Source: Candidatus Latescibacterota bacterium
GTDB lineage: Bacteria > Latescibacterota > UBA2968 > UBA8231
DNA length: 14,128 bases
Direction of reading: 5' to 3'
NCBI GenBank assembly: GCA_021295675.1
Contig: JAGWBY010000127.1
Coordinates: 1 to 14,128 of the forward strand
The translations under genes were made by a program, and so were the position numbers. Below are positions 7,002 to 14,067 of this stretch, in pieces; positions within the stretch are counted from its first letter, which is position 1; each line of letters starts with the position of its first letter. The notes below the pieces were generated by a model. It did no database searches, was not told the DNA's origin, and saw nothing but the letters and a program-made list of their open reading frames with translations.

Positions 7002-7772
7002 ATGGAACGCGATATCGGCCCGATCCTCGGCGATTGGAAATATGCCCCAGGTGAGTTGAGCGTGCGCAAGATACGAGGCGGCAATGGCAGCGCCAAGCTC
7101 CAAATCCGCATGGATATGGGCTTGATGCAGCTAGAGTGGCGGGGCCGTCCCGACGCGCTCCGTCCGCACGGCTGTGTGTCGCTGTTGGATTACTACTGCC
7201 AAAGGCGACGCGAGTGGGAAAAAGCACACGGCCCGGGCACTTTTCGCCTCTCGCACGAGGATTGTTCCGAGCTGGCCCAAGAGGCCATGAAATACTACTG
7301 GCGGCGGATCGGTTTTTTCGAACTGAAGGAATACGAGCGAGCCGAAGAAGACGCCAAGCACAACCTCGCCATTCTCGACTTGTGCTACGAATACGCCGAA
7401 GAGGACGAAGACCGTCAGTTAGCCGAACAATACCGAGTCTTTGTCACGGCGCATCGGGTGCAGGCGCGGGCGCTGGCCTGTCTAGAGGCCGAAAACTACG
7501 CCGAGGCCCTAGCAGAGATCCGCCGAGGCATCGCCGAAATTGAGGAATTTCTCGCCAAAATTGGTCAATTAGACCAGCTCGACGAGTGCCCTGAACTGCT
7601 CTTTTTGCGCGAGTGGGAGAGCGAGGTGGAAAGCACGCGACCGCGGACGTTGCGCGAGCGGCTGACGGCTGATCTACAGGCCGCAGTCGAAGCGGAGCGA
7701 TTCGAGTTGGCCGCCTCGCTTAGGGATCGCTTGCGTTCGCTCGAGACCGAACAAGCCGGCAGGTTGTCTTGA
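7002..7772 (+). CDS. TPR-like helical protein with C-terminal UVR (UvrB/UvrC) motif
   Basis: Protein of 256 residues, probably cytoplasmic (no signal or membrane segment). The N-terminal part (about 1-75: MERDIGPILGDW, then a beta-rich segment ending RPHGCVSLLDYY) resembles uncharacterised UVR-motif proteins from planctomycete-like bacteria. The middle (about 95-195) is helical with TPR-like pairs (YERAEEDAKHNL, ENYAEALAEIRRGI). The last about 30 residues (LTADLQAAVEAERFELAASLRDRL) are a good UVR motif, a helical hairpin used in UvrB-UvrC contact and in protein-arginine kinase activators. ATG 7002 is chosen over the in-frame TTG 6942 because family members start near this point and the -10 to ATG distance then leaves a normal leader. 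The nearest Shine-Dalgarno (GAGG, 6985-6988) is rather far away. The role is unknown; it is a sole or first gene from the perfect promoter upstream. Confidence 0.75.
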   Translation: MERDIGPILGDWKYAPGELSVRKIRGGNGSAKLQIRMDMGLMQLEWRGRPDALRPHGCVSLLDYYCQRRREWEKAHGPGTFRLSHEDCSELAQEAMKYYWRRIGFFELKEYERAEEDAKHNLAILDLCYEYAEEDEDRQLAEQYRVFVTAHRVQARALACLEAENYAEALAEIRRGIAEIEEFLAKIGQLDQLDECPELLFLREWESEVESTRPRTLRERLTADLQAAVEAERFELAASLRDRLRSLETEQAGRLS

Positions 7773-9523
7773 AGGAGCAATTGCTGCCGAGGGGCGCTGT
7801 CTCCCGGCCTTTTTATTTTACCCTGTTGGCATTGTTAAGTGCTTGCGGGCAAATGGCTCCCAAGACGACGCCCGATGGGCCGACGGTCCAGATCATCCAA
7901 GATCAGCTACCCATAGTAGGCGACAACCTGCTCGACTTGCAGTTGTTCAGGCCGGGTACTGGTTCGCGCCTCCTGCTAGCGCTGCTGGAATGGGAAACCC
8001 CTTCGGGCGAACAGCACAAGGTCGAGCACCGGTTGCAGGTACCGCAGGGGCGTCTAGTGCGTTATGCGCTGCCGTATCGGTTGGCAGAGGCTGGCATACA
8101 CCGCGCGGCCCTGCGGCTATACGATCCAGAAATCGACACCCCCATCCACGCGGTCGAAGAGTTGCGCCTGTTTGCCCGGCCCGCTTGGGAGCTTTCGGGC
8201 GACCGCTCGTATTATACCGTAGAGGATGATATCCGCTTCCGGCTGCGGTGCAATCGCCGCGCTGATACGATTATCCCCGTAGCGGTCGAGTTGCAGCGCG
8301 GCGGCGCGGTCTTGGATCGCTTGGATGTAAACATGATCGGACAGGAGGTCACTGGGTCCTTTGCTGCAGACGCCTTGCCCGCAGGGCGTTATGAGTTGGT
8401 GGCGCGGTGGCTGGATCCGGTCGGTGGGGCGGATTCGCTGGTCGTGGCCTGCGAGAAGTTCGCACCAGCCGCACGAGAGGTGAAAATCGACCTGTTCAGC
8501 CAGTCCTTGCTCGTCGATGGCGAGCCGTTTTTTCCCATTGGGCTATACTGGCTGCGGGCGGAGGATCTGGGCACGATGCGGCGTCTGCACTTCAACTCCG
8601 GAGATTACTACTACAAGCTGCGTGGAGAAGATGTCGCCGCGCTGATGGATGCGGCCGCCGCAGAGGGGATGCAGATACTCCTAGAGCTGACCGAGTACGC
8701 TCGGCGCAAGCCCGAGCCGGATTATTGGGCCATTGCCGCCCTCGTCAAACGCTATCGCCAGCATCCGGCGCTCTTGGCATGGTATCTGGTTGACGAGCCC
8801 GACGAGACCAAAATGGCTCCTGCGTCTGCCTTGGCGATATACGAGCTGATCCGGGAACTCGATCCATATCATCCGGTCTATTTAGTCAACAACCGACCGC
8901 ATACATACGCCGCATATTCGGACGCCAGCGATATTTTGGCTATAGACGTCTATCCCATTCCGAATTATCCCATCAGTCAGGTGGGAGACTATATGGAGCG
9001 GGCGCGTTGGGCCTCGCTGGAGCGAAAGCCAGTCTGGTTGATTGCCCAGGCATTTGGCGGGGTGGAGCATTGGGCGCGCTCGCCGACGGCGAGCGAGCTG
9101 CGGAACATGATCTATCAAGGCTTGGTTGGAGGGGCCAAGGGGGTGTTGTTTTACCGCTATTGCCAAGAGAACGAACGCCACATCCAGCCCCTCGCCCTGT
9201 GGCGAGAAGTCCAGCGCCTCGCGGTCGAGCTTGCCGAATTAGGCCCGGTGCTCTTACAGGAGGAGCACAGCTTAGAGGCACAACCGACCAGTGGCGAGGT
9301 CGCAGTGGCGATCAAAGAGTACAAAGGCGATTTTTACGTATTTGCCGTCAATGTCGCCGAAGGTCCGCGGCAGCTCGATTTGCGTTTGGAGGGCTTGCCG
9401 CCTATGGGGCGGGCTGAAGTGTTCCGAGGGCAGGCGGTGCCGACGCTGGCCAACGGGCGGCTCGCCGCGGAGTTAGGGCCGCTGGGCACGGCGGTTTTTC
9501 GCTTGCAGACAGCGGGCATTTAA
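7769..9523 (+). CDS. Lipoprotein with TIM-barrel glycoside-hydrolase-like domain
   Basis: Protein of up to 584 residues. A lipobox, LLSAC (Cys26), follows a hydrophobic stretch, so it is probably an outer-membrane lipoprotein. Residues about 40-235 look like beta-sandwich domains. From about 245 (LLVDGEPFFPIGLYW) a TIM barrel like those of clan GH-A enzymes begins. HPALLAWYLVDEPDE (332-346) is the usual strand-4 segment, with Glu343 or Glu346 as the candidate acid/base. ILAIDVYPIPNYP and KPVWLIAQAFGG are later barrel strands. A C-terminal beta domain (about 500-584) closes it. No second catalytic Glu stands out, so activity is unproven and substrate unknown. The start is uncertain: TTG 7769 overlaps the upstream stop (TTGA), while AAGGAG 7772-7777 better serves TTG 7781 or CTG 7784. 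It is probably translated from the same mRNA as the UVR gene. Confidence 0.75.
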   Translation: MKEQLLPRGAVSRPFYFTLLALLSACGQMAPKTTPDGPTVQIIQDQLPIVGDNLLDLQLFRPGTGSRLLLALLEWETPSGEQHKVEHRLQVPQGRLVRYALPYRLAEAGIHRAALRLYDPEIDTPIHAVEELRLFARPAWELSGDRSYYTVEDDIRFRLRCNRRADTIIPVAVELQRGGAVLDRLDVNMIGQEVTGSFAADALPAGRYELVARWLDPVGGADSLVVACEKFAPAAREVKIDLFSQSLLVDGEPFFPIGLYWLRAEDLGTMRRLHFNSGDYYYKLRGEDVAALMDAAAAEGMQILLELTEYARRKPEPDYWAIAALVKRYRQHPALLAWYLVDEPDETKMAPASALAIYELIRELDPYHPVYLVNNRPHTYAAYSDASDILAIDVYPIPNYPISQVGDYMERARWASLERKPVWLIAQAFGGVEHWARSPTASELRNMIYQGLVGGAKGVLFYRYCQENERHIQPLALWREVQRLAVELAELGPVLLQEEHSLEAQPTSGEVAVAIKEYKGDFYVFAVNVAEGPRQLDLRLEGLPPMGRAEVFRGQAVPTLANGRLAAELGPLGTAVFRLQTAGI

Positions 9524-9534
9524 ACAGGTAATCC

Positions 9535-9552
9535 ACTGGCTTTAGAGCCGGT
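9535..9552 (+). promoter_or_regulatory. Short hairpin just before the dksA-like gene
   Basis: ACTGGCT (9535-9541) pairs with AGCCGGT (9546-9552), giving seven pairs with one G-U and a TTAG loop. It lies 12 nt after the lipoprotein stop and just before the Shine-Dalgarno GGGGAGG. Lacking a T-run, it is more likely an mRNA end-stabilising or initiation-modulating stem than a terminator. Confidence 0.4.
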
Positions 9553-9568
9553 TAAAGGGGAGGAAATT

Positions 9569-10057
9569 ATGGCCAAAAAGGTGGCCCTCAACAAGCGAGA
9601 TCGAGAGCGAATGAAGAAGAGGCTCCTCGTGCGTCGCGCTGAATTGCTCAGCGACTTGGACGGAACCGAGCACGAGATTGACGAGCTGCAAGACCCCAAG
9701 GCCGACGATCTTGACCGAGCAGTCGAGGCCGGAGCCATGGAGCTTTTGGTGGCGCTGGGGGATACCGAGCGCCGCGAGTTGGAAGAGGTCACGCTGGCGC
9801 TCGAAAAGCTGGAAAGCACGACGTATGGCAAGTGTGAAGCCTGTCTCGAACAGCCCTTAAACCTGTGTGCGACCTGTCCGTTTATTCCCAAGCCGCGCTT
9901 GGAAGCCCTGCCTACGGCGCGGCTGTGCGTGTCCTGTCAAGAGGCCGAGGAGCAGAACCAGATTCCGTCTTATACCCGGCTGCGCCCGCGGCGGATGTTT
10001 GGCGAGGACATAGAAGAATTCACGCATCCGCTGATGGACTCAGAAGACGACAAATAG
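9569..10057 (+). CDS. DksA/TraR-family zinc-finger protein with an extra CxxC pair
   Basis: Protein of 162 residues with the DksA layout: an N-terminal coiled coil (about 10-85), a tip motif DxxDxA (D46, D49, A51) as needed by DksA to act in the RNA polymerase secondary channel, then a zinc finger ending RLEALPTARLCVSC. Normal DksA has two CxxC pairs about 17 residues apart. Here there are three: C89/C92, C100/C103 and C120/C123. The C100-C123 spacing is near canonical, so CEACLEQPLNL looks like an inserted extra half-finger. The C-terminal tail (about 125-162) is acidic and longer than in small TraR proteins. The start is certain: GGGGAGG 6 nt before ATG. A role in stringent-type transcription control is likely by family; ppGpp dependence is unknown. 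It ends 32 nt before a strong terminator. Confidence 0.88.
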   Translation: MAKKVALNKRDRERMKKRLLVRRAELLSDLDGTEHEIDELQDPKADDLDRAVEAGAMELLVALGDTERRELEEVTLALEKLESTTYGKCEACLEQPLNLCATCPFIPKPRLEALPTARLCVSCQEAEEQNQIPSYTRLRPRRMFGEDIEEFTHPLMDSEDDK

Positions 10058-10089
10058 GCGCTTAATCCGCGCATTATTCGAGCCTAAGT

Positions 10090-10129
10090 AAAGGCGGCCT
10101 AAGCTTCTTGAGAAACTTAGGCCGCCTTT
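10090..10129. terminator. Bidirectional intrinsic terminator between convergent genes
   Basis: AAAGGCGGCCTAAG (10090-10103) and CTTAGGCCGCCTTT (10116-10129) form a perfect 14-bp stem. The 12-nt spacer can pair further (TTCT/AGAA). The stem has A3 on one side and T3 on the other, so it can end transcripts from the dksA-like gene (+) and the tolC-family gene (-). The T-tracts are short, but the stem is very stable. Confidence 0.85.
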
Positions 10130-10152
10130 GTATGAGGATTGGGATTGAGAAG

Positions 10153-11545
10153 CTAAGGAGCCAGTTCTTTTAGCTCAGCCATAGTGGCAAGCCGCACGTT
10201 TTTGAGCTGGCGCTGGTAGCCTATGACTGGGTCAAGTTACCTTGGGCTTGGAGCAATTGCTGGCTATCGGCCAAGCCAAGCTCAAAGCGGCTCTGCTCGA
10301 CGTCATAGGTGCGCTGGGCAAATTCGAGGGCGGCTTGGCGCAGGTCGATCTGGCGCTCGGCCTCGTGGACGCGGCGCGTGGTGTCGCGGATCTGCTGGAT
10401 GATTTGGCGGCGCTGCTGCTCGCGAGTGAGGCGGCTTTGCTCCAAGGCGATGCGCGCTTGGCTGACGTTGGCCTGTCGTTGGCCGCTGTCGATCAGCGGC
10501 AGGGTTATCTGCAGGTCAACTCCCCATTGATTGCGCTCGAAATTATCGCTAACGTCGCCGATCTCACTGCCGTGCCCCCGCATGCTGACATTGGCTCCGA
10601 AAGTCGCGTTAATGCCGGTGCGGCGGCGGGTGTCTTCCAATTCCAACGCGCGGATTTCCTCGAAAATCTCGGCTCGTTTCATGTCGGTGCGGTGCGCCAA
10701 GCCGATTTCAAGGGCGCGTTGAGCGTCGATGGGGTGAACCTCGTACTGGACATCAGTGTCGATTTCGAGCGGTGCCCACACATCGAGTCCGAGGGTTTCG
10801 CGGAGAATGTCGCGGCGCGATTCGATATTGGTTTGGGCTGCAGCATCTCTACCTGCAAGCGCAGAGCTTCTACTTCGGCGATGAGGCCGACCTCAAATTT
10901 TCGCTGAGCCAGTTCCAAGTTAGCGCGCGACTGCGCTAGGCGCTGTTCCTCAATTTCGAGTTCGCGGACGCTTTGCACTAAACTGTAGTAATCGTCGATG
11001 ACTTGGCCCTCCAGTTGGAGCCGCTGGCGGTCGAAGTTGAGACGTGCGCTTTGCAGGCCATGCTCGGCGCGCTTGAGCGCGATTTCCTCGCTGGGCTGGC
11101 CAAGCAGATCGCGCTCGTAGAAAAGGCGCGTCGAACCCGAATAGTCGAGGAAGTCGGCGCGGCGATTGGACGAGAAATCGCGGCGCAGGGCCGTAGTGTT
11201 CAGCGTGAATTGGCCGAGGTGGCGCAGGCGCTGGGTCATGCGCAGGCTGCCCCTGTAAAAGACATCGGAACTCTCTTCACGGACTCGGGTTTCGAGGGCG
11301 ATATTTTCTTGGGTATCGCTCAGCCCAGTAAAGCTAGGGGAGGTGACGTCGGCGTTCATGCTGAAGGCAAAGGGCGCACGTGCCATCGTTAGTTGGGCGC
11401 GGTTGTTGGCTAGGGTCTGTTGGTCCATTTGGTGTTGCAAGTTGTTTTGCATGGCCAAGTCGATGCACTCTTGCAGCGAGAGAACCTCGGCTGTGGAGCA
11501 GGTGGTGGCGATTAGCAAACCGACTAGTGCCCATTGGTATTTCAT
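10153..11545 (-). pseudogene. TolC-family outer-membrane efflux protein, two frame breaks
   Basis: TolC-type outer-membrane channel for efflux pumps or type I secretion, about 460 residues when the pieces are joined. From ATG 11545 there is a signal peptide (MKYQWALVGLLIATTCSTAE), then the family opening LSLQECIDLAMQNNL and long amphipathic helices. The frame changes at about 10838-10843 (after LRLQVEMLQ), where the coiled coil resumes as AQTNIESRRDILRETLGL. It changes again at about 10226 (after LLQAQGNLTQ), where a stop occurs. The conserved tail GYQRQLKNVRLAT continues in a third frame to TAG 10153. Comparison with the family suggests about 7-9 residues lost at each break. The downstream terminator is shared with the dksA-like gene. 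It stands alone on its strand; no pump partner is in the window. Pseudogene or assembly error. Confidence 0.85.
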
Positions 11546-11597
11546 CGCAAAGCCCTTACTTAATTGGATGACGAGTGAGATGCAGCGGTTGCTTGTA

Positions 11598-11627
11598 ATT
11601 ATACGATACGCGTTTTACCATTGCCAA
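11598..11627 (-). promoter_or_regulatory. Candidate promoter of the tolC-family gene
   Basis: On the minus strand TTGGCA (11627-11622), an 18-nt spacer and a perfect TATAAT (11603-11598) precede the ATG at 11545, giving a leader of about 45 nt. AAGG, at 11561-11558, is the ribosome binding site. It is divergent from the transaldolase operon. Confidence 0.6.
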
Positions 11628-11663
11628 CCGCATCGCGCGGCTGCGGCAATTTTCCGGTAGCGA

Positions 11664-11713
11664 GTTTTATATTTAATATTAATAGACTTAAGCCTATCGC
11701 GAATCTAAAGGAG
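11664..11713 (+). promoter_or_regulatory. A+T-rich control region and ribosome binding site of the transaldolase gene
   Basis: A tract of about 25 nt is nearly all A/T and contains the perfect palindrome TTAATATTAA (11673-11682). Several -10-like words occur, but no convincing -35 is seen. AAAGGAG (11707-11713) lies 7 nt before ATG 11721 and decides that start. Another ATG at 11716 is too close and gives only ATG-CCA-TGA, which overlaps the true start. Confidence 0.4.
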
Positions 11714-11720
11714 CAATGCC

Positions 11721-12444
11721 ATGACCACCCTCGCTTCACAAGTGCTGGCGTACGAAAAAATTTGCCGATGGAGCCGACCGCGAGAGCATGTTGGCGAGCT
11801 ATGCCAATCCGCTAGTCTCTGGGTTTACGACCAATCCCACCTTGATGCACCAAGCGGGCGTTACTGACTACCGGACCTTTGCTCACGACATCGTCGCGGC
11901 CATTCCCGACCGCCACATTTCTTTTGAGGTCTTTTCAGACGAGTTCGACGACATGGAGCGCCAAGCCCGCGAGATCGCCACTTGGGGCGAAAACGTGTAC
12001 GCCAAAATTCCCGTCAGCAACACCAAGGGCGAGGTCAGCTACGACTTGGTCCATCGGCTGTCTCACGCCGGGGTCAAGGTCAATGTCACGGCGATCTTTC
12101 TACTCGACCAAGTGCGGGAAGTGGCGGCTGCGGTTGAGGGCGGGGCACCGTGCTGCGTGTCGGTTTTCGCCGGTCGCATTGCCGACGCCGGGCTAGACTA
12201 CATGCCGGTCATGGTCGAATCGGTCGAGTTGCTCGCGTCCAACCCCCAAGCTGAACTCATCTGGGCCAGCCCCCGCGAAGTGTACAATGTCGTCCAAGCC
12301 GACAATATCGGTTGCCACATCATCACCTGCACCAGCGACATCATCAAAAAGTTGCCGACCTTGGGCAAGGAAATGGGACAGTTCTCGCTAGAGACCGTAC
12401 AGATCTTTTACGCGGATGCCACGGCCGCCGGCTACAGCCTATAA
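11721..12444 (+). CDS. tal: Transaldolase, with a frame break near the N-terminus
   Basis: Transfers dihydroxyacetone between sedoheptulose-7-phosphate/glyceraldehyde-3-phosphate and erythrose-4-phosphate/fructose-6-phosphate in the pentose-phosphate pathway. Visible family blocks are FADGAD (from about 11761), GFTTNPTLM, FEV, YAKIPVSNT (AAA at 12004 is the expected Schiff-base lysine), KVNVTAIF, SVFAGRIAD, WASPREVYNV, and a C-terminus ending AGYSL. The strong ribosome binding site belongs to ATG 11721, but that frame reaches FADGAD only if the frame shifts at the run A6T3 (11755-11763). The remaining frame from ATG 11788 is intact for 218 codons but lacks the N-terminal ADGAD strand. One extra A, or two missing T, would restore the frame, so a sequencing slip is likely. 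It starts an apparent operon with the SIS gene (9-nt gap) and perhaps the prenyltransferase. Confidence 0.88.
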
Positions 12445-12453
12445 GCGCGGCGG

Positions 12454-13016
12454 ATGAGTTACACCCAACAGTACTTGGCAGCGGCGGCTCAAGTCATTGA
12501 GCAGCTAGATCGCAATGCGATCGAAGCGATAGTCCAGCTCGTCGTCGAGACCCGTCAGCGTGGGGGGAGGCTTTTTGTCCTCGGCGTGGGGGGCAGCGCG
12601 GGCAATGCGAGTCATGCGGTCAACGACTTTCGCAAGATCGCTGGTATTGAGTCCTACGCACCCACGGACAACGTCTCGGAGCTGACGGCGCGCATCAACG
12701 ACGAGGGCTGGGATACGGCCTTTGCCAAATGGCTAGAGGGCAGCCGTTTGAACAAAAAGGATCTGATCTTGGTCTTGTCTGTCGGCGGTGGCAATCGCCC
12801 GCTGAATACAAGCGTCAACTTGGTTGTAGCCCTGGAGTACGCCAAAGAGGTCGGAGCCAGGATGGCGGCTTTACAGCCCAAGTCGCCGATGCCTGCGCGA
12901 TTGTGCCGACGGTCGCGCCGGATGCAGTCACGCCACTGACGGAATCCTTCCAAGCCGTTATATGGCACTTAATTGTCTCGCATCCCGGGGTACAAGTGGA
13001 GCGCACTAGGTGGTAG
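12454..13016 (+). pseudogene. SIS-domain sugar-phosphate isomerase, GmhA-like, frame broken near 12860
   Basis: SIS-domain protein of about 190 residues when joined, close in length to phosphoheptose isomerase GmhA (sedoheptulose-7-P to D-glycero-D-manno-heptose-7-P). The first frame shows FVLGVGGSAGNASHAVNDF (about 41-59, phosphosugar-binding loop), DNVSELTARINDEGW (about 72-86) and LSVGGGN (about 108-114). After YAKEVGA (about 135) the frame is lost at about 12860. The rest, DGGFTAQVADACAIVPTV to VERTRW and TAG 13016, is in another frame. Relatives have eight more residues here (KIIGLTGK-like), with only two bases left in their place, so about 22 nt seem lost. It follows transaldolase by 9 nt, and the shared metabolite sedoheptulose-7-P supports a heptose role. 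It could be another ketose-phosphate isomerase. Pseudogene or assembly error. Confidence 0.82.
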
Positions 13017-13041
13017 ATGTGCTCACAACGAAAGGTTGAAC

Positions 13042-14067
13042 ATGTCTGCGGTCCCCCGAGACCTGCACCAGTTTTTGCATCGCTACATTCCAGACCTAGA
13101 AGAGGAGATGTTCTCGTTCCTCGCGGTGCGCGAACCCGAGGACTTTCTATATCGGCTGATGCGCGACTACCCGGAGCGCGGCGGCAAGCGATTCCGCCCG
13201 GTGTTGGTGCTGTTGGCTTGCCAAGCCTGCGGCGGCGACGTGAAGAAAGCCATGCGGACTGCGGTGGCCTTTGAGATGTTCCAGTCGTTTGCCGTGGTCC
13301 ACGACGATATTGAAGACGGTTTACACAAGCTGCACGGAGTCCCATTGACCATCAACGTTGGCGATGCCCTGTACTCCAAAGTCTTTGAGATCCTCAGTGC
13401 GAACCGCGAGGCATTGGGGGCAGAGGTCGCACTCGATTTGATCGACGAGATGATCCGCGGCTCGTGCGAGACGTTTGAGGGGCAGGCATACGACGTGGGC
13501 TGGATCCGCCAGCGCTACATTCCCAGCGAAGACGAGTTCATGATCATGTTGCGCAAAAAGACGGGGTGGTACACGGGTCGAGGGCCGTGTACGGCCGGGG
13601 CGATTATCGCGGGGGCCGAGATGGAATTGCGAACTCGCATTGGCGACTTCGGCGAGTCCATGGCCATTGCGTTCCAACTCCGCGACGACCTGCTGAACTT
13701 GAGCTCTTCCGAACAGGACGCCGGTTATGCGCCCGGGGTTACTTCCGGGGCCTACGGCAAGGAGCGGGGCGGGGATATTGCGGAAGGGAAGCGGACCTTG
13801 ATTATCATCGATCTATTGGGCAAATGCACGGTTGCGGAGCGCGAAGAAGTGCTGGCGATCTTGCACCAGGAGCGGCATCTCAATACGGCCGCCGAGATTG
13901 AGCGAGTCATCGCCTTAGTGGAGCACTACGAATGCGACCGCTATGTCGGGGGCGTGTGCCAGCAGAAGGTCGAAGAGAGCTTGACGCACCTCGAGAAACT
14001 TCCGGCCAACCCTTCGCGCGATATGCTAAGAGAAATGCTGGACTTTTTGGTCCAGCGCGCCTTTTAG
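13042..14067 (+). CDS. Polyprenyl (isoprenyl) diphosphate synthase family protein
   Basis: Condenses isopentenyl diphosphate with an allylic diphosphate to make prenyl chains for quinones, carriers or terpenoids. It has 341 residues, typical of the family. Motifs: GGKRFRP (47-53), first Asp-rich motif DDIED (88-92), and second Asp-rich motif DDLLN (215-219, Asn for the last Asp, as in GGPP synthases), followed by GKERGGDIAEGKRTL (239-253). The block between DDIED and LHKLHGVPL is abnormal. Nearly all active members have S-x-x-RRG-x-PT here; these nine residues are missing in frame at 13320/13321. The RRG arginines bind diphosphate, so as written the enzyme should be inactive or altered. ATG 13042 follows AAAGG by 6 nt. 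The gap after the SIS gene is 25 nt. The stop overlaps that of a convergent gene. Confidence 0.88.
   Translation: MSAVPRDLHQFLHRYIPDLEEEMFSFLAVREPEDFLYRLMRDYPERGGKRFRPVLVLLACQACGGDVKKAMRTAVAFEMFQSFAVVHDDIEDGLHKLHGVPLTINVGDALYSKVFEILSANREALGAEVALDLIDEMIRGSCETFEGQAYDVGWIRQRYIPSEDEFMIMLRKKTGWYTGRGPCTAGAIIAGAEMELRTRIGDFGESMAIAFQLRDDLLNLSSSEQDAGYAPGVTSGAYGKERGGDIAEGKRTLIIIDLLGKCTVAEREEVLAILHQERHLNTAAEIERVIALVEHYECDRYVGGVCQQKVEESLTHLEKLPANPSRDMLREMLDFLVQRAF

Noticed and set aside
10090..10129. Insertion-sequence end or attachment site from the 14-bp inverted repeat
   Set aside because: It lies tail-to-tail between two genes with a short loop and flanking A3/T3, as a terminator does. There is no transposase or target duplication.
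10242..10907. A 221-residue plus-strand frame opposite the tolC-family gene
   Set aside because: The minus strand has TolC heptad helices, a signal peptide and a promoter. The plus frame is low-complexity Leu/Ala/Val and has no ribosome binding site.
11716..11723. Two-codon minimal ORF ATG-CCA-TGA before the transaldolase start
   Set aside because: The ATG is only 2 nt from the Shine-Dalgarno, too close for initiation, and such overlaps arise easily by chance.
4188..13016. Programmed frameshifting or translational bypassing as the cause of the frame breaks
   Set aside because: Bypassing skips extra sequence, whereas here sequence is missing. No -1 slippery heptamer with a stimulatory stem is seen at the junctions, and breaks in four genes of one window fit data error or deletion better.
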